A stretch of DNA of 64,000 bases from Amycolatopsis sp. CA-126428 (GCF_002904335.1 NZ_PPHF01000081.1:22072-86071), one strand, 5' to 3'; shown: positions 30,935 to 40,684, numbered from the stretch's first letter. Program-made: numbers and translations. The notes: generated from the letters alone by a model not told the origin.

Positions 30935-31963
30935 GTGAACGACCTCCCCATCCTCGCCGTCACCCTCGGCGACCCCGTGGGCATCGGCCCGGAGATCACC
31001 CTGAAGACCCTCGCCGAGCCCGAGGCCCTGCAGATGGCGCACGGGGTGGCGGTGGGCGACGCGATCGTGCTGGAACGCCTGGTCCGGCACCTGGGCCTGC
31101 ACCTGGAGATCAACCCGATCGCCACGGTCGCCGACGCGCGCTTCACCACCGGCGTGATCGACGTGCTCAACCTCGGCGTGGTCACCGAAGACCTGCCGTG
31201 GGGCGAGGTGAACGCGACCGCGGGCGCCGCCGCGGTGGGGGCGATCGAGGTCGCCACCCGGCTCGCGCTGGCCGGCGAGGTCGACGCGGTGGTGACCGCG
31301 CCGATCAACAAGGAAGCCATCTGGGCGGCGGGCTCGCAGCACCTCGGGCACACCGAGATGCTCGGCGAGCTGACCGGATCGACCCGGTTCAACACGATGT
31401 TCTGGGTCTCCGGGCTGAAGATCTTCTTCGCCACCCGGCACCTTTCGCTGCGCGAGGCGATCAGCCAGATCACCCGGGAGAACATCGAGCACGCGATCCG
31501 GGAGGCGTACACCGCGCTGGAAGTGTTCGGCACGGAGAAACCGAGGCTGGCCGTGGCGGCGCTCAACCCGCACGGCGGGGAGAACGGCAAGTTCGGCGAC
31601 GAGGAGATCATCGCGATCGCCCCGGCGGTCGCCGCCGCGCGGGTGGCCGGGCTCGACGTGGTCGGCCCGATCCCCGCGGATTCCGTGTTCCACCAAGGGA
31701 TCCAGGGCCGGTTCGACGGGGTGCTCTCGCTCTACCACGACCAGGGGCACATCGCGTCGAAGACCTACGACTTCGACGGCACGGTGTCGGTGACGGTCGG
31801 CCTGCCGATCCTGCGCACGTCGGTCGACCACGGCACGGCGTTCGACATCGCCGGCACCGGCCGGGCGTCGCACGGCACCATGCGGGCGGCGTTCAAGGCC
31901 GCGGCCACCCTGGCGCCGTACGCGCGGAAGCTGCCGGTCATCTACCCACCGGCCCGCCGGTGA
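30935..31963 (+). CDS. PdxA-family 4-phosphohydroxy-acid dehydrogenase
   Basis: A 342-residue PdxA-type NAD-dependent dehydrogenase. It has AVTLGDPVGIGPEITLKTL at the N-terminus, TAPINKEAIWAAG, metal ligands in GHTEML, and SLYHDQGHIASK and TSVDHGTAFDIAGTG near the C-terminus. The operon partner genes (a sugar-acid-type MFS transporter and a DeoR regulator) suggest the PdxA2 branch, which oxidises 4-phospho-threonate/erythronate, rather than pyridoxal biosynthesis. The matching DUF1537 kinase is not seen in the window. GTG 30935 follows GGAAGGA. Confidence 0.85.
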   Translation: MNDLPILAVTLGDPVGIGPEITLKTLAEPEALQMAHGVAVGDAIVLERLVRHLGLHLEINPIATVADARFTTGVIDVLNLGVVTEDLPWGEVNATAGAAAVGAIEVATRLALAGEVDAVVTAPINKEAIWAAGSQHLGHTEMLGELTGSTRFNTMFWVSGLKIFFATRHLSLREAISQITRENIEHAIREAYTALEVFGTEKPRLAVAALNPHGGENGKFGDEEIIAIAPAVAAARVAGLDVVGPIPADSVFHQGIQGRFDGVLSLYHDQGHIASKTYDFDGTVSVTVGLPILRTSVDHGTAFDIAGTGRASHGTMRAAFKAAATLAPYARKLPVIYPPARR

Positions 31964-33237
31964 TCCCCCGCAAGCGCTGGGCGTACGTCATCCCGGTCGC
32001 GGTGGTCATGTACATGCTGGCCTACCTCGACCGCACGAACGTCGCGGTGATCCTGCCCTACATCGGCGACGACTTCCCGTTGTCGGCCGGCGCGAAAGGG
32101 CTGGCCAGCGGCATCTTCTTCGTCGGCTACCTGGTGCTGCAGATCCCCGCGGCGGTGCTGGCGGCGAAGTGGAGCGCCCGCAGGACCGTGCTGATCCTGA
32201 TGATCGCCTGGGCGTTCGCGGCGGTGCTCTGCGGGCTGGTGCGGAACGAAACCCAGCTGTACCTGGCCCGGCTGCTGCTCGGGTTGTTCGAGGGCGGCGT
32301 GTGGCCCGCGGTGCTGATCCTGCTGGCGTCGCGGTTCCCGCAAGCGGAACGGGCCCGGGCGAACGCGCTGTGGATGACGTGCCTGCCGATCTCGGCGATC
32401 CTCATGTCGCCGCTGTCCGGGTTCATGCTCGACCACATGTCCTGGCGCTGGGTGTTCGTCCTCCAGGGCCTGCCGCCGCTGGTGTGGGCGGTCGTCTGGT
32501 GGTTCGCGGTGGCCGACCGGCCGGCCCGGGCGCGGTGGATCTCCGCGGCGGAACGCGAGTACCTCGAAACCACCTTGCGGGCCGAAGAAGACGCGAAGCC
32601 GGCGTTCGCCAAGGAGAGTTACCGGCAGGCGCTGGCGAACCGCCAGGTGCTGCTGCTGGTCGGCATCTACTTCTTCTGGATCACCGGCTTCTACGGCTTC
32701 TCCCTGTGGCTGCCGTCGGTGGTGAAGACGATGACCGGCGGCTCGGCCACCGCCGTCGGCTTCCTGTCGGCCGTGCCGTACGTGCTGGCGCTGGCCGGGA
32801 TGGTCGCGTGCGCACACTGGTCCGACCGCACCGGCAACCGGCGGCTCGCGGTCACGGTGCCGCTGCTCGTCGCGATCGGCGGGCTGCTGCTGGGCAACCT
32901 CGGGCACTGGCCGGCGGCCGTGCAGCTGGCGCTGCTCTGCGTGGTGGCGACCGGCGTCTACATGCCGTACGGGCCGTTCTGGGCGATCCCCGGCCGGGTC
33001 CTCGGCATCGAAGTGGTCGCCGTGGCGATGGGGCTGATCAACGCGCTGGGCAACCTCGGCGGCTTCGCCGGTCCCTACCTGGTCGGCTGGCTGACCGATG
33101 TCACCGGCACGACGACCACCGGGTTCGTCGTCTTGGCCGCGTTCCTCGCCGTGGCCGCCGGGCTGGCGTTCTTCGGGCTGAAACCCGTGACTGTGGAAGG
33201 CTCGGCGCATGCCTCAGCCGCGACCAGGCACCCGTGA
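31960..33237 (+). CDS. MFS transporter, anion:cation symporter type
   Basis: A 425-residue transporter with ~12 TM segments. The N-terminus RWAYVIPVAVVMYMLAYLDR and motif DRTNVAVILPYIGDDF, then ARLLLGLFEGGVWPAVLILL, are those of the ACS family that imports hexuronates, sugar acids and other organic anions. GTG 31960 overlaps the pdxA stop (GTGA). The coupling suggests it imports the sugar acid degraded via the PdxA-like enzyme. Confidence 0.88.
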   Translation: MIPRKRWAYVIPVAVVMYMLAYLDRTNVAVILPYIGDDFPLSAGAKGLASGIFFVGYLVLQIPAAVLAAKWSARRTVLILMIAWAFAAVLCGLVRNETQLYLARLLLGLFEGGVWPAVLILLASRFPQAERARANALWMTCLPISAILMSPLSGFMLDHMSWRWVFVLQGLPPLVWAVVWWFAVADRPARARWISAAEREYLETTLRAEEDAKPAFAKESYRQALANRQVLLLVGIYFFWITGFYGFSLWLPSVVKTMTGGSATAVGFLSAVPYVLALAGMVACAHWSDRTGNRRLAVTVPLLVAIGGLLLGNLGHWPAAVQLALLCVVATGVYMPYGPFWAIPGRVLGIEVVAVAMGLINALGNLGGFAGPYLVGWLTDVTGTTTTGFVVLAAFLAVAAGLAFFGLKPVTVEGSAHASAATRHP

Positions 33238-33997
33238 CCGGCGCGCGATGCTCCTGGAGGCCGTCCGCGACGGCTCCGGCGGCATCGCGGAACTGGCCGA
33301 AGAGTTCGGCGTCTCCGAGTCGACGATCCGCCGCGACCTCGCCTCGCTCGCCGGCGCCGGGCACGTCGTCCGCACCTACGGCGGCGCACTCGACACCGAG
33401 CGCAGTCCCCTCGAGAAGGACCGGGAGCACGCGGCGGCCAAGGACGCCATCGCCCGGGAGGCCGCCGCGCTCGTCCGGGACGGCGAGGTGGTGCTCCTCG
33501 ACGCGGGCACGACCACCGGCAGGCTCGCCCGCCACCTCGCCCACCGCGAAGGGCTGACGGTGGTGACCAACGGCGTCACGGCGATCCGCGAGCTCGCGGG
33601 CTTCCCCGGGATCGACCTCATCGTCCTCGGCGGCCGGCTGCGGCACTCCGACGAGGCGATCCTCGGCGAGAGCGTGCTGGCGCAGCTGCGACACATTTCA
33701 CCCGACCGGGTGTTTCTGGGTGCCGACGGCGTCGTGGCCGGGCGCGGGCTGTGCTGCCCGTCACTGGAACAGTCGGTGGTCAAGCACGCGATGCTCCACG
33801 CGGGCGCGGAGGCCTACGTGCTGGCCGACCACTCCCAGCTGGACCAGGCCCCTTTTTCCTACTGGACGCCGCTGGACCGCGAGTACCGGCTGATCACCGA
33901 CGAGCCGCGGGTGGACGTGATGTTCCCCCAGTTCGCCCAGAGCGTGATCCTGGCCGGCGGCCCCGGAATTGTCGGTGGTGCCGCGCATCATGGATGA
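33209..33997 (+). CDS. DeoR-family transcriptional regulator
   Basis: A 262-residue regulator: N-terminal helix-turn-helix IAELAEEFGVSESTIRRDLASL with the DeoR continuation HVVRTYGGAL, then the sugar-phosphate-binding effector domain (VLLDAGTTTGRLARHL, VVTNGVTAIREL, VFLGADGVV). Its start overlaps the MFS gene by 29 bp, so it is the third gene of the pdxA operon and probably its repressor, relieved by a phosphorylated intermediate. Its last 8 bases overlap the start of lhr. Confidence 0.9.
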   Translation: MPQPRPGTRDRRAMLLEAVRDGSGGIAELAEEFGVSESTIRRDLASLAGAGHVVRTYGGALDTERSPLEKDREHAAAKDAIAREAAALVRDGEVVLLDAGTTTGRLARHLAHREGLTVVTNGVTAIRELAGFPGIDLIVLGGRLRHSDEAILGESVLAQLRHISPDRVFLGADGVVAGRGLCCPSLEQSVVKHAMLHAGAEAYVLADHSQLDQAPFSYWTPLDREYRLITDEPRVDVMFPQFAQSVILAGGPGIVGGAAHHG

Positions 33998-36900
33998 CGT
34001 GGCAGCTGACGTTCTCGACCTTTTCTCCCCCGCGACCCGCGACTGGTTCGCCGGGGCCTTCGCCGCGCCCACCGCGGCGCAGGAAGGGGCCTGGCGGGCC
34101 GCACACGCGGGCGAGCACGCCCTCGTCGTCGCGCCCACCGGGTCCGGCAAGACCCTGTCCGCGTTCCTCTGGGCGCTGGACAGGCTCTCGGTGGAGCCGC
34201 CACCGGCGGAAGCGACGAAACGCTGCCGGATCCTCTACGTCTCGCCGCTGAAGGCCCTGGCGGTCGACGTCCAGCGGAACCTGCGGGCCCCGCTCGCCGG
34301 CATCTCGCAGGCCAGCCGCCGGCTCGGGCTGCCGGTGCCCGGGATCGAAGTGGGCATGCGCACCGGCGACACCACCGCGGCCGAGCGCCGCGCGTTCGGC
34401 AAGACCCCGCCGGACGTGCTGGTGACCACGCCGGAGTCGCTGTTCCTCATCCTCACGTCGTCGGCGCGGGAGTCGCTGCGCGGCGTCGAGACCGTGATCG
34501 TCGACGAGGTGCACGCGGTCGCCGGCGGCAAGCGCGGCGCGCACCTCGCGCTCTCGCTGGAGCGGCTGGACGCGCTGCTGCCGAAGCCGGCGCAGCGGAT
34601 CGGCCTGTCGGCGACGGTCCGCCCGATCGACGAGGTGAGCGCGTTCCTGGCCGGCGGCCGTCCGGTGCGCGTGGTCCAGCCGAAGCTGGCGAAGACCATC
34701 GAGGTCCGCGTCGAGGTCCCGGTGGAGGACATGGGCAACCTCGACGCGCCGCGCGGCGGGCCGGCGCCGAGCCCGCTCGACGCGCTGGAGTCGCTGGAGT
34801 CGCTGACCGAGGCGTTCCCGCCCGGGGAGATCGCCCCGGGCGGCCTGGGCACGCTGGAGGAGATGGCCGGCAACCCCGTGCAGCGGCCGTCGATCTGGCC
34901 GGCGGTCGAGGAGCGGGTGCTGAGCCTGATCCGCGCGCACCGCTCGACCATCGTCTTCGCCAACTCGCGCCGGCTCACCGAGCGGCTCACCGCCCGGCTC
35001 AACGAGCTGGCCGTCGAGCAGACCGAGCTGACCCCGGCCGACGCGTTCCCGGCGGAAGCCGTCGGGCAGTCCGGCGTGAGCACCGGCGCGGCGCCGGTGA
35101 TCGCCCGGGCCCACCACGGATCGATGTCGCGGGAGCAGCGCACCCACGTCGAAGAGGCGCTCAAGTCCGGGCAGCTGCCGTGCGTGGTGGCGACGTCGTC
35201 GCTGGAGCTGGGCATCGACATGGGCGCGGTCGACCTCGTGGTGCAGATCGAAGCGCCGCCGACGGTGGCGTCCGGGCTGCAGCGGGTCGGCCGGGCGGGG
35301 CACCAGGTCGGCGCGGTGTCGTCCGGGGTGATGTTCCCGAAGTTCCGCGGCGACCTCGTCTCCTGCGCGGTGGTCGCGGAGCGGATGGCGAGCGGGGCGA
35401 TCGAGGCGGTCCGCTACCCGCGCAACCCGCTGGACGTCCTGGCGCAGCACGTCGTCGCCATGGTGGCGCTGGAACCGTGGACGGTGCCGGACCTCGCGTC
35501 GCTGGTGCGGCGGGCCGCCCCCTTCGCCGCGCTGCCGGACGACGCCCTGCACGCGGTGCTCGACATGCTCGCGGGCCGCTACCCGAGCGAGGAGTTCGGC
35601 GAGCTGCGGGCGCGGATCACCTGGGACCGCATCGCCGGCGAGCTGCGTGGGCGGCCCGGCTCGCAGCGGCTGGCCGTCACGTCGGGCGGCACCATCCCCG
35701 ACCGCGGCCTGTTCACCGTCATGACCCCGGGCGCGGACGACAAGCCCGGTTCGCGCGTCGGCGAGTTCGACGAAGAGATGGTGTACGAGTCGCGCGTCGG
35801 CGACACCATCCTGCTCGGTACGTCGTCGTGGCGGATCACCGACATCACGCACGACCGCGTCATCGTGGTGCCGGCGCCGGGCGAGCCGGCGCGGATGCCG
35901 TTCTGGAAGGGCGACGCGCCGGGCCGCCCGCTGGAACTCGGCCGGGCGCTGGGGAAGTTCGTCCGCGAACTCTCCACTTCGGACGAGGCGAAGGCGCGCG
36001 AGCGGGCCCAGGCGGCCGGGCTGGACGAGCGGGCGTGCGACAACCTCCTCGCCTACCTGACCGAGCAGAAGGCGGCCACCCGGCACGTCCCGAACGACCG
36101 GACGATCCTGCTGGAGCGCTACCGCGACGAGCTCGGCGACTGGCGGATCGTCGTGCACTCGCCGTTCGGCGCGCAGGTGAACGCGCCGTGGGCGCTCGCA
36201 ATCGCCGCGCGGCTGCGGGAAAACCGAGGGGTGGATGCGCAGGTCGCGCACTCCGACGACGGCATCGTCCTGCGGCTTCCGGACGCCCTCGACGCCGAAG
36301 GCGGCGAGGTGACCATCGGCGCGGACGACGTGCTGCTCGACCCCGAGGAGGTCGAGCAGCTGATCGTCGCCGAGGTCGGCGGCTCGGCCGTGTTCGCGGC
36401 GCGGTTCCGGGAGTGCGCGGCCCGGTCGTTGCTGCTGCCCCGCCGGGACCCGCGGCGCCGGACTCCGCTGTGGCAGCAACGGCAGCGCGCGTCGCAGCTG
36501 CTGTCGGTCGCGGCGAAGTACGAGCGGTTCCCGGTCGTGCTGGAGGCGATGCGGGAGGTCCTGCAGGACGTCTACGACGTCAGCGGCCTGCGCGAGCTGA
36601 TGGCCGACGTCCGCGCCCGCAAGGTCCGGCTGGTGGAGGTCGAAACGCCGGCCGCGTCGCCGTTCGCGCGCAGTCTGCTCTTCGGCTACATCGGGATGTT
36701 CCTGTACGAGACAGACGCTCCGCTGGCCGAGCGGCGGGCGGCGGCGCTGTCGCTGGATTCGGGGCTGCTGGCCGAGCTCCTGGGCACCGAGGCGATCCGG
36801 GAGCTGCTGGATCCCGAAGCCGTCGCCGAGGTGGAACGGTCGCTGCAGCGGCTCGACCCCGAGCGCCACGCGCGCTCGGCCGAGGACGCCGCCGACCTGC

Positions 36901-38660
36901 TGCGGTTCCTCGGCGACCTGACCGTCGAAGAGGCCGCCGAGCGCGGGATCCAGGCGGAGTGGCTCACCGAGCTGGAAGCGGCGCGGCGGGCGATCCGGGT
37001 GCGGATCGGCGGCTCGGAACGGTTCTTGGCGATCGAGGACGCCGGCCGGGTGCGTGACGCGCTGGGCACCGCGCTGCCGGTGGGCGTGCCCGAGGCGTTC
37101 ACCGAACCGGTGGCGGACCCGCTCGGGGACCTGTTGTCGCGGTACGCCCGCAGCCGCGGGCCGTTCGCCGCGGCGGACGCGGCCGCGCGGTTCGGGCTCG
37201 GCACCGCGGTCGTCACCGGCGTGCTCGACCGGATGACCGGCGAAGGCCGCCTGGTGCGCGGCGAGCTGAGCCCGGTCGGCCATCCGGAAACCCACGGCGT
37301 CGGGGTCGAGTACTGCGATTCGGCCGTGCTGCGCCGGCTGCGGCGGGCGTCGCTGGCGAAGCTGCGAGCCGAAGTCGAGCCGGTCGAACCGGCGGCACTG
37401 GGCCGGTTCCTGCCCGCGTGGCACGGGTTCGGCGGCCGCGTCCGCGCCGCCCCGACGGCGGACGACGTGCTGTCGGTGGTGGAGCAGCTCGCCGGGGCGC
37501 CGTTGCCGGCGAGCGCGGTGGAGTCGCTGATCCTGCCCGGGCGGCTGCCGGGCTACTCCCCCGCGTTGCTGGACGAGCTGACGACCGCGGGCGAGGTCAC
37601 GTGGGCGGGCTGCGGCGCGCTCTCCGGCGGCGACGGCTGGATCGCCCTGGCCCCGACGGACGTGGCCGACCTGCTGCTGCCCGAGGTCGTCGAGGACATC
37701 CCGACCGGCCCGCTGCACGACGCCATCGTGTCCACTTTGGAGGGTGGCGCGCTGTTCTTCCGCCAGCTGGTGGACCGCGCGACGGTCCTGGTGGACAAGG
37801 CCCCGAACGACGCCGAAGTCGTGGCGGCGCTGTGGGATCTGGTCTGGGCGGGCTTGGTCACGGGCGACACACTGGGGCCGTTGCGGGCCCAGGTCGCCGG
37901 ACACGGCGCCCACAAGCCCCGGCGCCAGGCCCCCCGCGGCCGGTACGCACGGCTGCGGGCAGGGCGGCCACAGATGCCCTCGCGATCCGGACCGCCGACG
38001 GTCGCCGGCCGGTGGGCGCTGACCCCACCCCGCGAAACCGACGCGACCCGCCGGGCGCACGCGAGGACGGAGGCGTTCCTGGAGCGCCACGGCGTCCTGA
38101 CCCGCGGCGCGCTCGACACCGAGCGCGTCACGGGCGGGTTCTCCGGCATCTACAAGGTCCTCCGCGGCATGGAGGACACGGGCCAGGTGATCCGCGGTTA
38201 CGTGGTGGAGGGCCTCGGCGCGGCCCAGTTCGCGGCGAAGGGCGCGGTCGACCGCTTGCGCGCCTTGTCGGGCCCGGGCCGCCCGGCACCGGGCCGGCCG
38301 GTGGTCCTGGCCGCGGCGGACCCGGCCCAGCCCTACGGCGCGGCCCTCCCTTGGCCGGCGGCAACGGGCGACACGAAGCACCGCCCCGCCCGCAAGGCCG
38401 GCGCACTGGCAGTCCTGGTCGACGGGGTCCCGGCCCTGTACGTGGAACGAGGAGGCCGCTCCCTGCTGAGTTTCACGGAGGAGCGCCAGCCGTTGTCGGA
38501 GGCAGCCCAGGCCCTGTCGGCAGCGGTCCGCGAGGGCTGGCTGGGCCAGTTGTCAGTCCAACGCGCGGACGGCGAGCAGGCACTGACCTCGGAACTGTCG
38601 GAGGTGCTACAGGAGGCAGGCTTCCGAGCCACCCCCTCCGGCCTGCGGCTACGAGCCTGA
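33990..38660 (+). CDS. lhr: Lhr-type large ATP-dependent DNA helicase
   Basis: A 1556-residue superfamily 2 helicase. Motif I APTGSGKT is at residues ~48-55, motif Ia VSPLKALAVD, DEVH box VIVDEVHAV, motif III GLSATVRP, motif IV TIVFANSRRLTERL, motif V VVATSSLELGIDMG and motif VI QRVGRAGHQVG. The Lhr-specific winged-helix and C-terminal domains follow. Length is as expected for actinobacterial full-length Lhr, a 3'-5' helicase induced by DNA damage in mycobacteria. ATG 33990 overlaps the DeoR gene by 8 bp; an ATG at 33969 is also possible. Confidence 0.94.
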   Translation: MDDVAADVLDLFSPATRDWFAGAFAAPTAAQEGAWRAAHAGEHALVVAPTGSGKTLSAFLWALDRLSVEPPPAEATKRCRILYVSPLKALAVDVQRNLRAPLAGISQASRRLGLPVPGIEVGMRTGDTTAAERRAFGKTPPDVLVTTPESLFLILTSSARESLRGVETVIVDEVHAVAGGKRGAHLALSLERLDALLPKPAQRIGLSATVRPIDEVSAFLAGGRPVRVVQPKLAKTIEVRVEVPVEDMGNLDAPRGGPAPSPLDALESLESLTEAFPPGEIAPGGLGTLEEMAGNPVQRPSIWPAVEERVLSLIRAHRSTIVFANSRRLTERLTARLNELAVEQTELTPADAFPAEAVGQSGVSTGAAPVIARAHHGSMSREQRTHVEEALKSGQLPCVVATSSLELGIDMGAVDLVVQIEAPPTVASGLQRVGRAGHQVGAVSSGVMFPKFRGDLVSCAVVAERMASGAIEAVRYPRNPLDVLAQHVVAMVALEPWTVPDLASLVRRAAPFAALPDDALHAVLDMLAGRYPSEEFGELRARITWDRIAGELRGRPGSQRLAVTSGGTIPDRGLFTVMTPGADDKPGSRVGEFDEEMVYESRVGDTILLGTSSWRITDITHDRVIVVPAPGEPARMPFWKGDAPGRPLELGRALGKFVRELSTSDEAKARERAQAAGLDERACDNLLAYLTEQKAATRHVPNDRTILLERYRDELGDWRIVVHSPFGAQVNAPWALAIAARLRENRGVDAQVAHSDDGIVLRLPDALDAEGGEVTIGADDVLLDPEEVEQLIVAEVGGSAVFAARFRECAARSLLLPRRDPRRRTPLWQQRQRASQLLSVAAKYERFPVVLEAMREVLQDVYDVSGLRELMADVRARKVRLVEVETPAASPFARSLLFGYIGMFLYETDAPLAERRAAALSLDSGLLAELLGTEAIRELLDPEAVAEVERSLQRLDPERHARSAEDAADLLRFLGDLTVEEAAERGIQAEWLTELEAARRAIRVRIGGSERFLAIEDAGRVRDALGTALPVGVPEAFTEPVADPLGDLLSRYARSRGPFAAADAAARFGLGTAVVTGVLDRMTGEGRLVRGELSPVGHPETHGVGVEYCDSAVLRRLRRASLAKLRAEVEPVEPAALGRFLPAWHGFGGRVRAAPTADDVLSVVEQLAGAPLPASAVESLILPGRLPGYSPALLDELTTAGEVTWAGCGALSGGDGWIALAPTDVADLLLPEVVEDIPTGPLHDAIVSTLEGGALFFRQLVDRATVLVDKAPNDAEVVAALWDLVWAGLVTGDTLGPLRAQVAGHGAHKPRRQAPRGRYARLRAGRPQMPSRSGPPTVAGRWALTPPRETDATRRAHARTEAFLERHGVLTRGALDTERVTGGFSGIYKVLRGMEDTGQVIRGYVVEGLGAAQFAAKGAVDRLRALSGPGRPAPGRPVVLAAADPAQPYGAALPWPAATGDTKHRPARKAGALAVLVDGVPALYVERGGRSLLSFTEERQPLSEAAQALSAAVREGWLGQLSVQRADGEQALTSELSEVLQEAGFRATPSGLRLRA

Positions 38661-39005
38661 GGCCCCGCAGGGCAAGCCAAGGCCGGGAGCCCCGAGGACT
38701 TCCGGCCGGGACCCGGTCGCCGGTCGAGGCTGAGTTGCAGGCCGCGGAGCCGGGTCGCCGGGCCGGGCAGTTCGCCCGCACCTCCGCCTCGCCACCGGAA
38801 CCGATCCGCTGCAAGCACTCCGACCCGGCAGCCCCAGCAGCCCGGCGCCGGCCACCCGGCCACCCGGTCCTCCGCCCACCAGCGCCGATTCGCCGCCGCG
38901 CCCCTTCGTCCCGTCTCCGGGCGAGCCCGGTTGGTGATTCCGGCGCGACCGTCTTCCTCGCTGGCCTAAGCTGCCAGTCCGACACGCACGAAGGATGTTC
39001 TGCTC
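38661..39005. other. Gene-free stretch between lhr and def
   Basis: These 345 bases are uniformly GC-rich with several short GCCGG/CCGGC pairings just after the lhr stop but no strong terminator with a T-run. The def promoter probably lies near the right end (TAAGCT around 38967). I see no convincing gene on either strand. Confidence 0.5.
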
Positions 39006-39506
39006 ATGGCGATGCGCGAACTGCGCTATTTCGGGGACCCGATCCTCAAGTCCGTCTGCGACCCGGTCACCGTGTTCGACGAGAAGCTCGAGGCGCTCGT
39101 GCGGGACCTGGTCGACTCCGTCAAGCCCGCCGGGCGCGCGGGGCTGGCCGCGCCGCAGATCGGGGTGGGGCTTCGCGTCTTCAGCTATGACGTCGCCGGG
39201 CTGGCCGGGTATGTCGTTAATCCCGAAATCGTCGAACTGTCCGAGGAAACGCACGAGATCGACGAAGGCTGCCTGTCGGTGCCGGAGATGTGGTTCCCCA
39301 CCAAGCGGGCGAAGCACGCGAAGGTGCGCGGCGTCGACGTCCACAACGAACCCATCGAGGTCGAAGGCGAAGACGTGCTGGCCCAATGCCTGCAGCACGA
39401 GACCGATCACCTCGACGGCATCCTCTACCTCGACCGGCTCACCGCCGAGCGCAAGAAGTCCGCCCTGCGCGAAGCGCGCGACAAAGACTGGTTCTGGAAG
39501 CGCTGA
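39006..39506 (+). CDS. def: Peptide deformylase
   Basis: A 166-residue metalloenzyme that removes the formyl group from nascent proteins. All three motifs are present: GLAAPQIGV (residues ~46-54), EGCLSVPEM (metal Cys) and QHETDHLDG (HExxH metal and catalytic residues). ATG 39006 is two codons before another in-frame ATG; GAAGGA is upstream. It appears to be a single-gene unit facing a convergent gene two bases away. Confidence 0.95.
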   Translation: MAMRELRYFGDPILKSVCDPVTVFDEKLEALVRDLVDSVKPAGRAGLAAPQIGVGLRVFSYDVAGLAGYVVNPEIVELSEETHEIDEGCLSVPEMWFPTKRAKHAKVRGVDVHNEPIEVEGEDVLAQCLQHETDHLDGILYLDRLTAERKKSALREARDKDWFWKR

Positions 39507-39508
39507 GC

Positions 39509-40588
39509 TCAGGCCGGCAGGAACATCCTCAGCCGGGCGCCGTCGTCGATGCTGCGTTCGGTGCGCAGGCCGGCTCTGGCCGCCGTGCGGGGGAGGATGT
39601 CGTCGCCCGTCAAGCAGTCCGCGGACAGCTCCGTGATGCCCTGGGCCTCCGCCAGCACCGCGAGCCGCGCCAGGAGGGCCGTGCCGATTCCCTGCCGCTG
39701 CCAGTCGTCCTCCACCAGGAGGGAGATCTCGGCGCCGCCCGAATTCATCGGGATGAGCTGGGCCAGGCCGATCACCTCGCGGCCGAAGACGGCGAGCACG
39801 CTCGTGCCGCGCGGAGGCACCAGCAGCCGGTGCAGGCGGCGGCGCGGGACCGTGCGCACTCCGGTGTGGTAGCGCCGGAACAGCGTGGCCATCGAGCAGC
39901 GGCGGTGCAGTTCGGCCACCGCGTCGGCGTCGCCGGGGACGCCCTTGCGCAGGACGATCGCCGCGCCGTCCGGGCGGTCGAGGACCACCGGGCCGGCCGC
40001 GTTGCGGGCCGCCGCCGCGAGCAGGGTCACCAGCGCTTCGGCGCGGGTCAGCTCCAGCTGCACGAACGGCGCCCACTGGCGGCGCGCCACCAGCGCGCTG
40101 CCGCCGGCCAGCGCGAACACGGCCCGGTGCCCGCTCTCCGTGCGCGCCGGGTTCGCCTCGGCGGCGGGGACGAGCGTGACGACGTCCGCGGCGAGGATGT
40201 CCTTCAGCACGTCGGCGAGACGGGCCGGGTCGTCGACCGCGCGACGGGCCGTGAGCAGCGTCGACGCCGACGGGTCGACCAGCTCGTGGACGTCGGCGTC
40301 GATGATCGCCGTGCATTCGCACCCCTCGGCGCGGATGGCGTCGACCAGGTGCCGCCGGGGCAGGCCGGTCGCGGGGCGCAGCACGATCTCGTCGAGCACG
40401 CCGCCCGGCACCGGCAGCACGGACAGGCCGAGGATGTTGCACTCGAGGTCGGCGAGCCGGATGGCGATGCGGGCGAGGGTGCCCGGGTGGTCGTGCATCC
40501 GGATCCGCACCCGCCACGCCGACGGCACCGCCGCCTCCTCGGCGGCGACCGTCCGGACCGGCTGGGGCAACGCTCGGGAAGTCTCCAT
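39509..40588 (-). CDS. GNAT acetyltransferase with N-terminal ACT-like domains
   Basis: A 359-residue protein. Residues ~22-100 form an ACT-like region (WRVRIRMHDHPGTLARIAIR, LECNILGLSVLPVPGG), followed by a second, degenerate regulatory region, and a C-terminal GNAT domain (residues ~210-355: IVLRKGVPGDADAVAELHRR, acetyl-CoA loop QRQGIGTALLARL). ACT-GNAT fusions are an actinobacterial form of lysine acetyltransferase whose activity is gated by amino acids such as Asn or Cys. The ligand here cannot be read from the sequence. ATG 40588 is the only sensible start. It converges with def, stops 2 bases apart. Confidence 0.88.
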   Translation of the reverse strand: METSRALPQPVRTVAAEEAAVPSAWRVRIRMHDHPGTLARIAIRLADLECNILGLSVLPVPGGVLDEIVLRPATGLPRRHLVDAIRAEGCECTAIIDADVHELVDPSASTLLTARRAVDDPARLADVLKDILAADVVTLVPAAEANPARTESGHRAVFALAGGSALVARRQWAPFVQLELTRAEALVTLLAAAARNAAGPVVLDRPDGAAIVLRKGVPGDADAVAELHRRCSMATLFRRYHTGVRTVPRRRLHRLLVPPRGTSVLAVFGREVIGLAQLIPMNSGGAEISLLVEDDWQRQGIGTALLARLAVLAEAQGITELSADCLTGDDILPRTAARAGLRTERSIDDGARLRMFLPA

Positions 40589-40628
40589 GCCTCCACGGTC
40601 CCCCGGGGTTGTTGCCGCTCCAGGACGT

Positions 40629-40684
40629 GGGTGTTTCGCGCAGATCAGCGTTCGACGCGCCCCGGCAACGCGGCCGAAACACCC
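40629..40684. repeat. Inverted repeat between VOC and ACT-GNAT genes
   Basis: GGGTGTTTCG (40629-40638) and CGAAACACCC (40675-40684) are perfect 10-bp arms around a 36-base GC-rich centre that itself can pair (GCGC...GCGC). It is upstream of the ACT-GNAT gene and downstream of the VOC gene, so it could terminate one or regulate the other. Confidence 0.5.

Noticed and set aside
31198..33237. A possible fusion protein joining pdxA region and MFS transporter
   Set aside because: The first third is the wrong frame of pdxA. The MFS protein starts at GTG 31960, overlapping the pdxA stop.
33894..38381. A 1495-codon open frame on the minus strand
   Set aside because: It is antisense to lhr and to the DeoR gene, has Arg/Gly/Asp/Val-rich low-complexity composition and no recognisable motif; it is a by-product of high GC at third positions.
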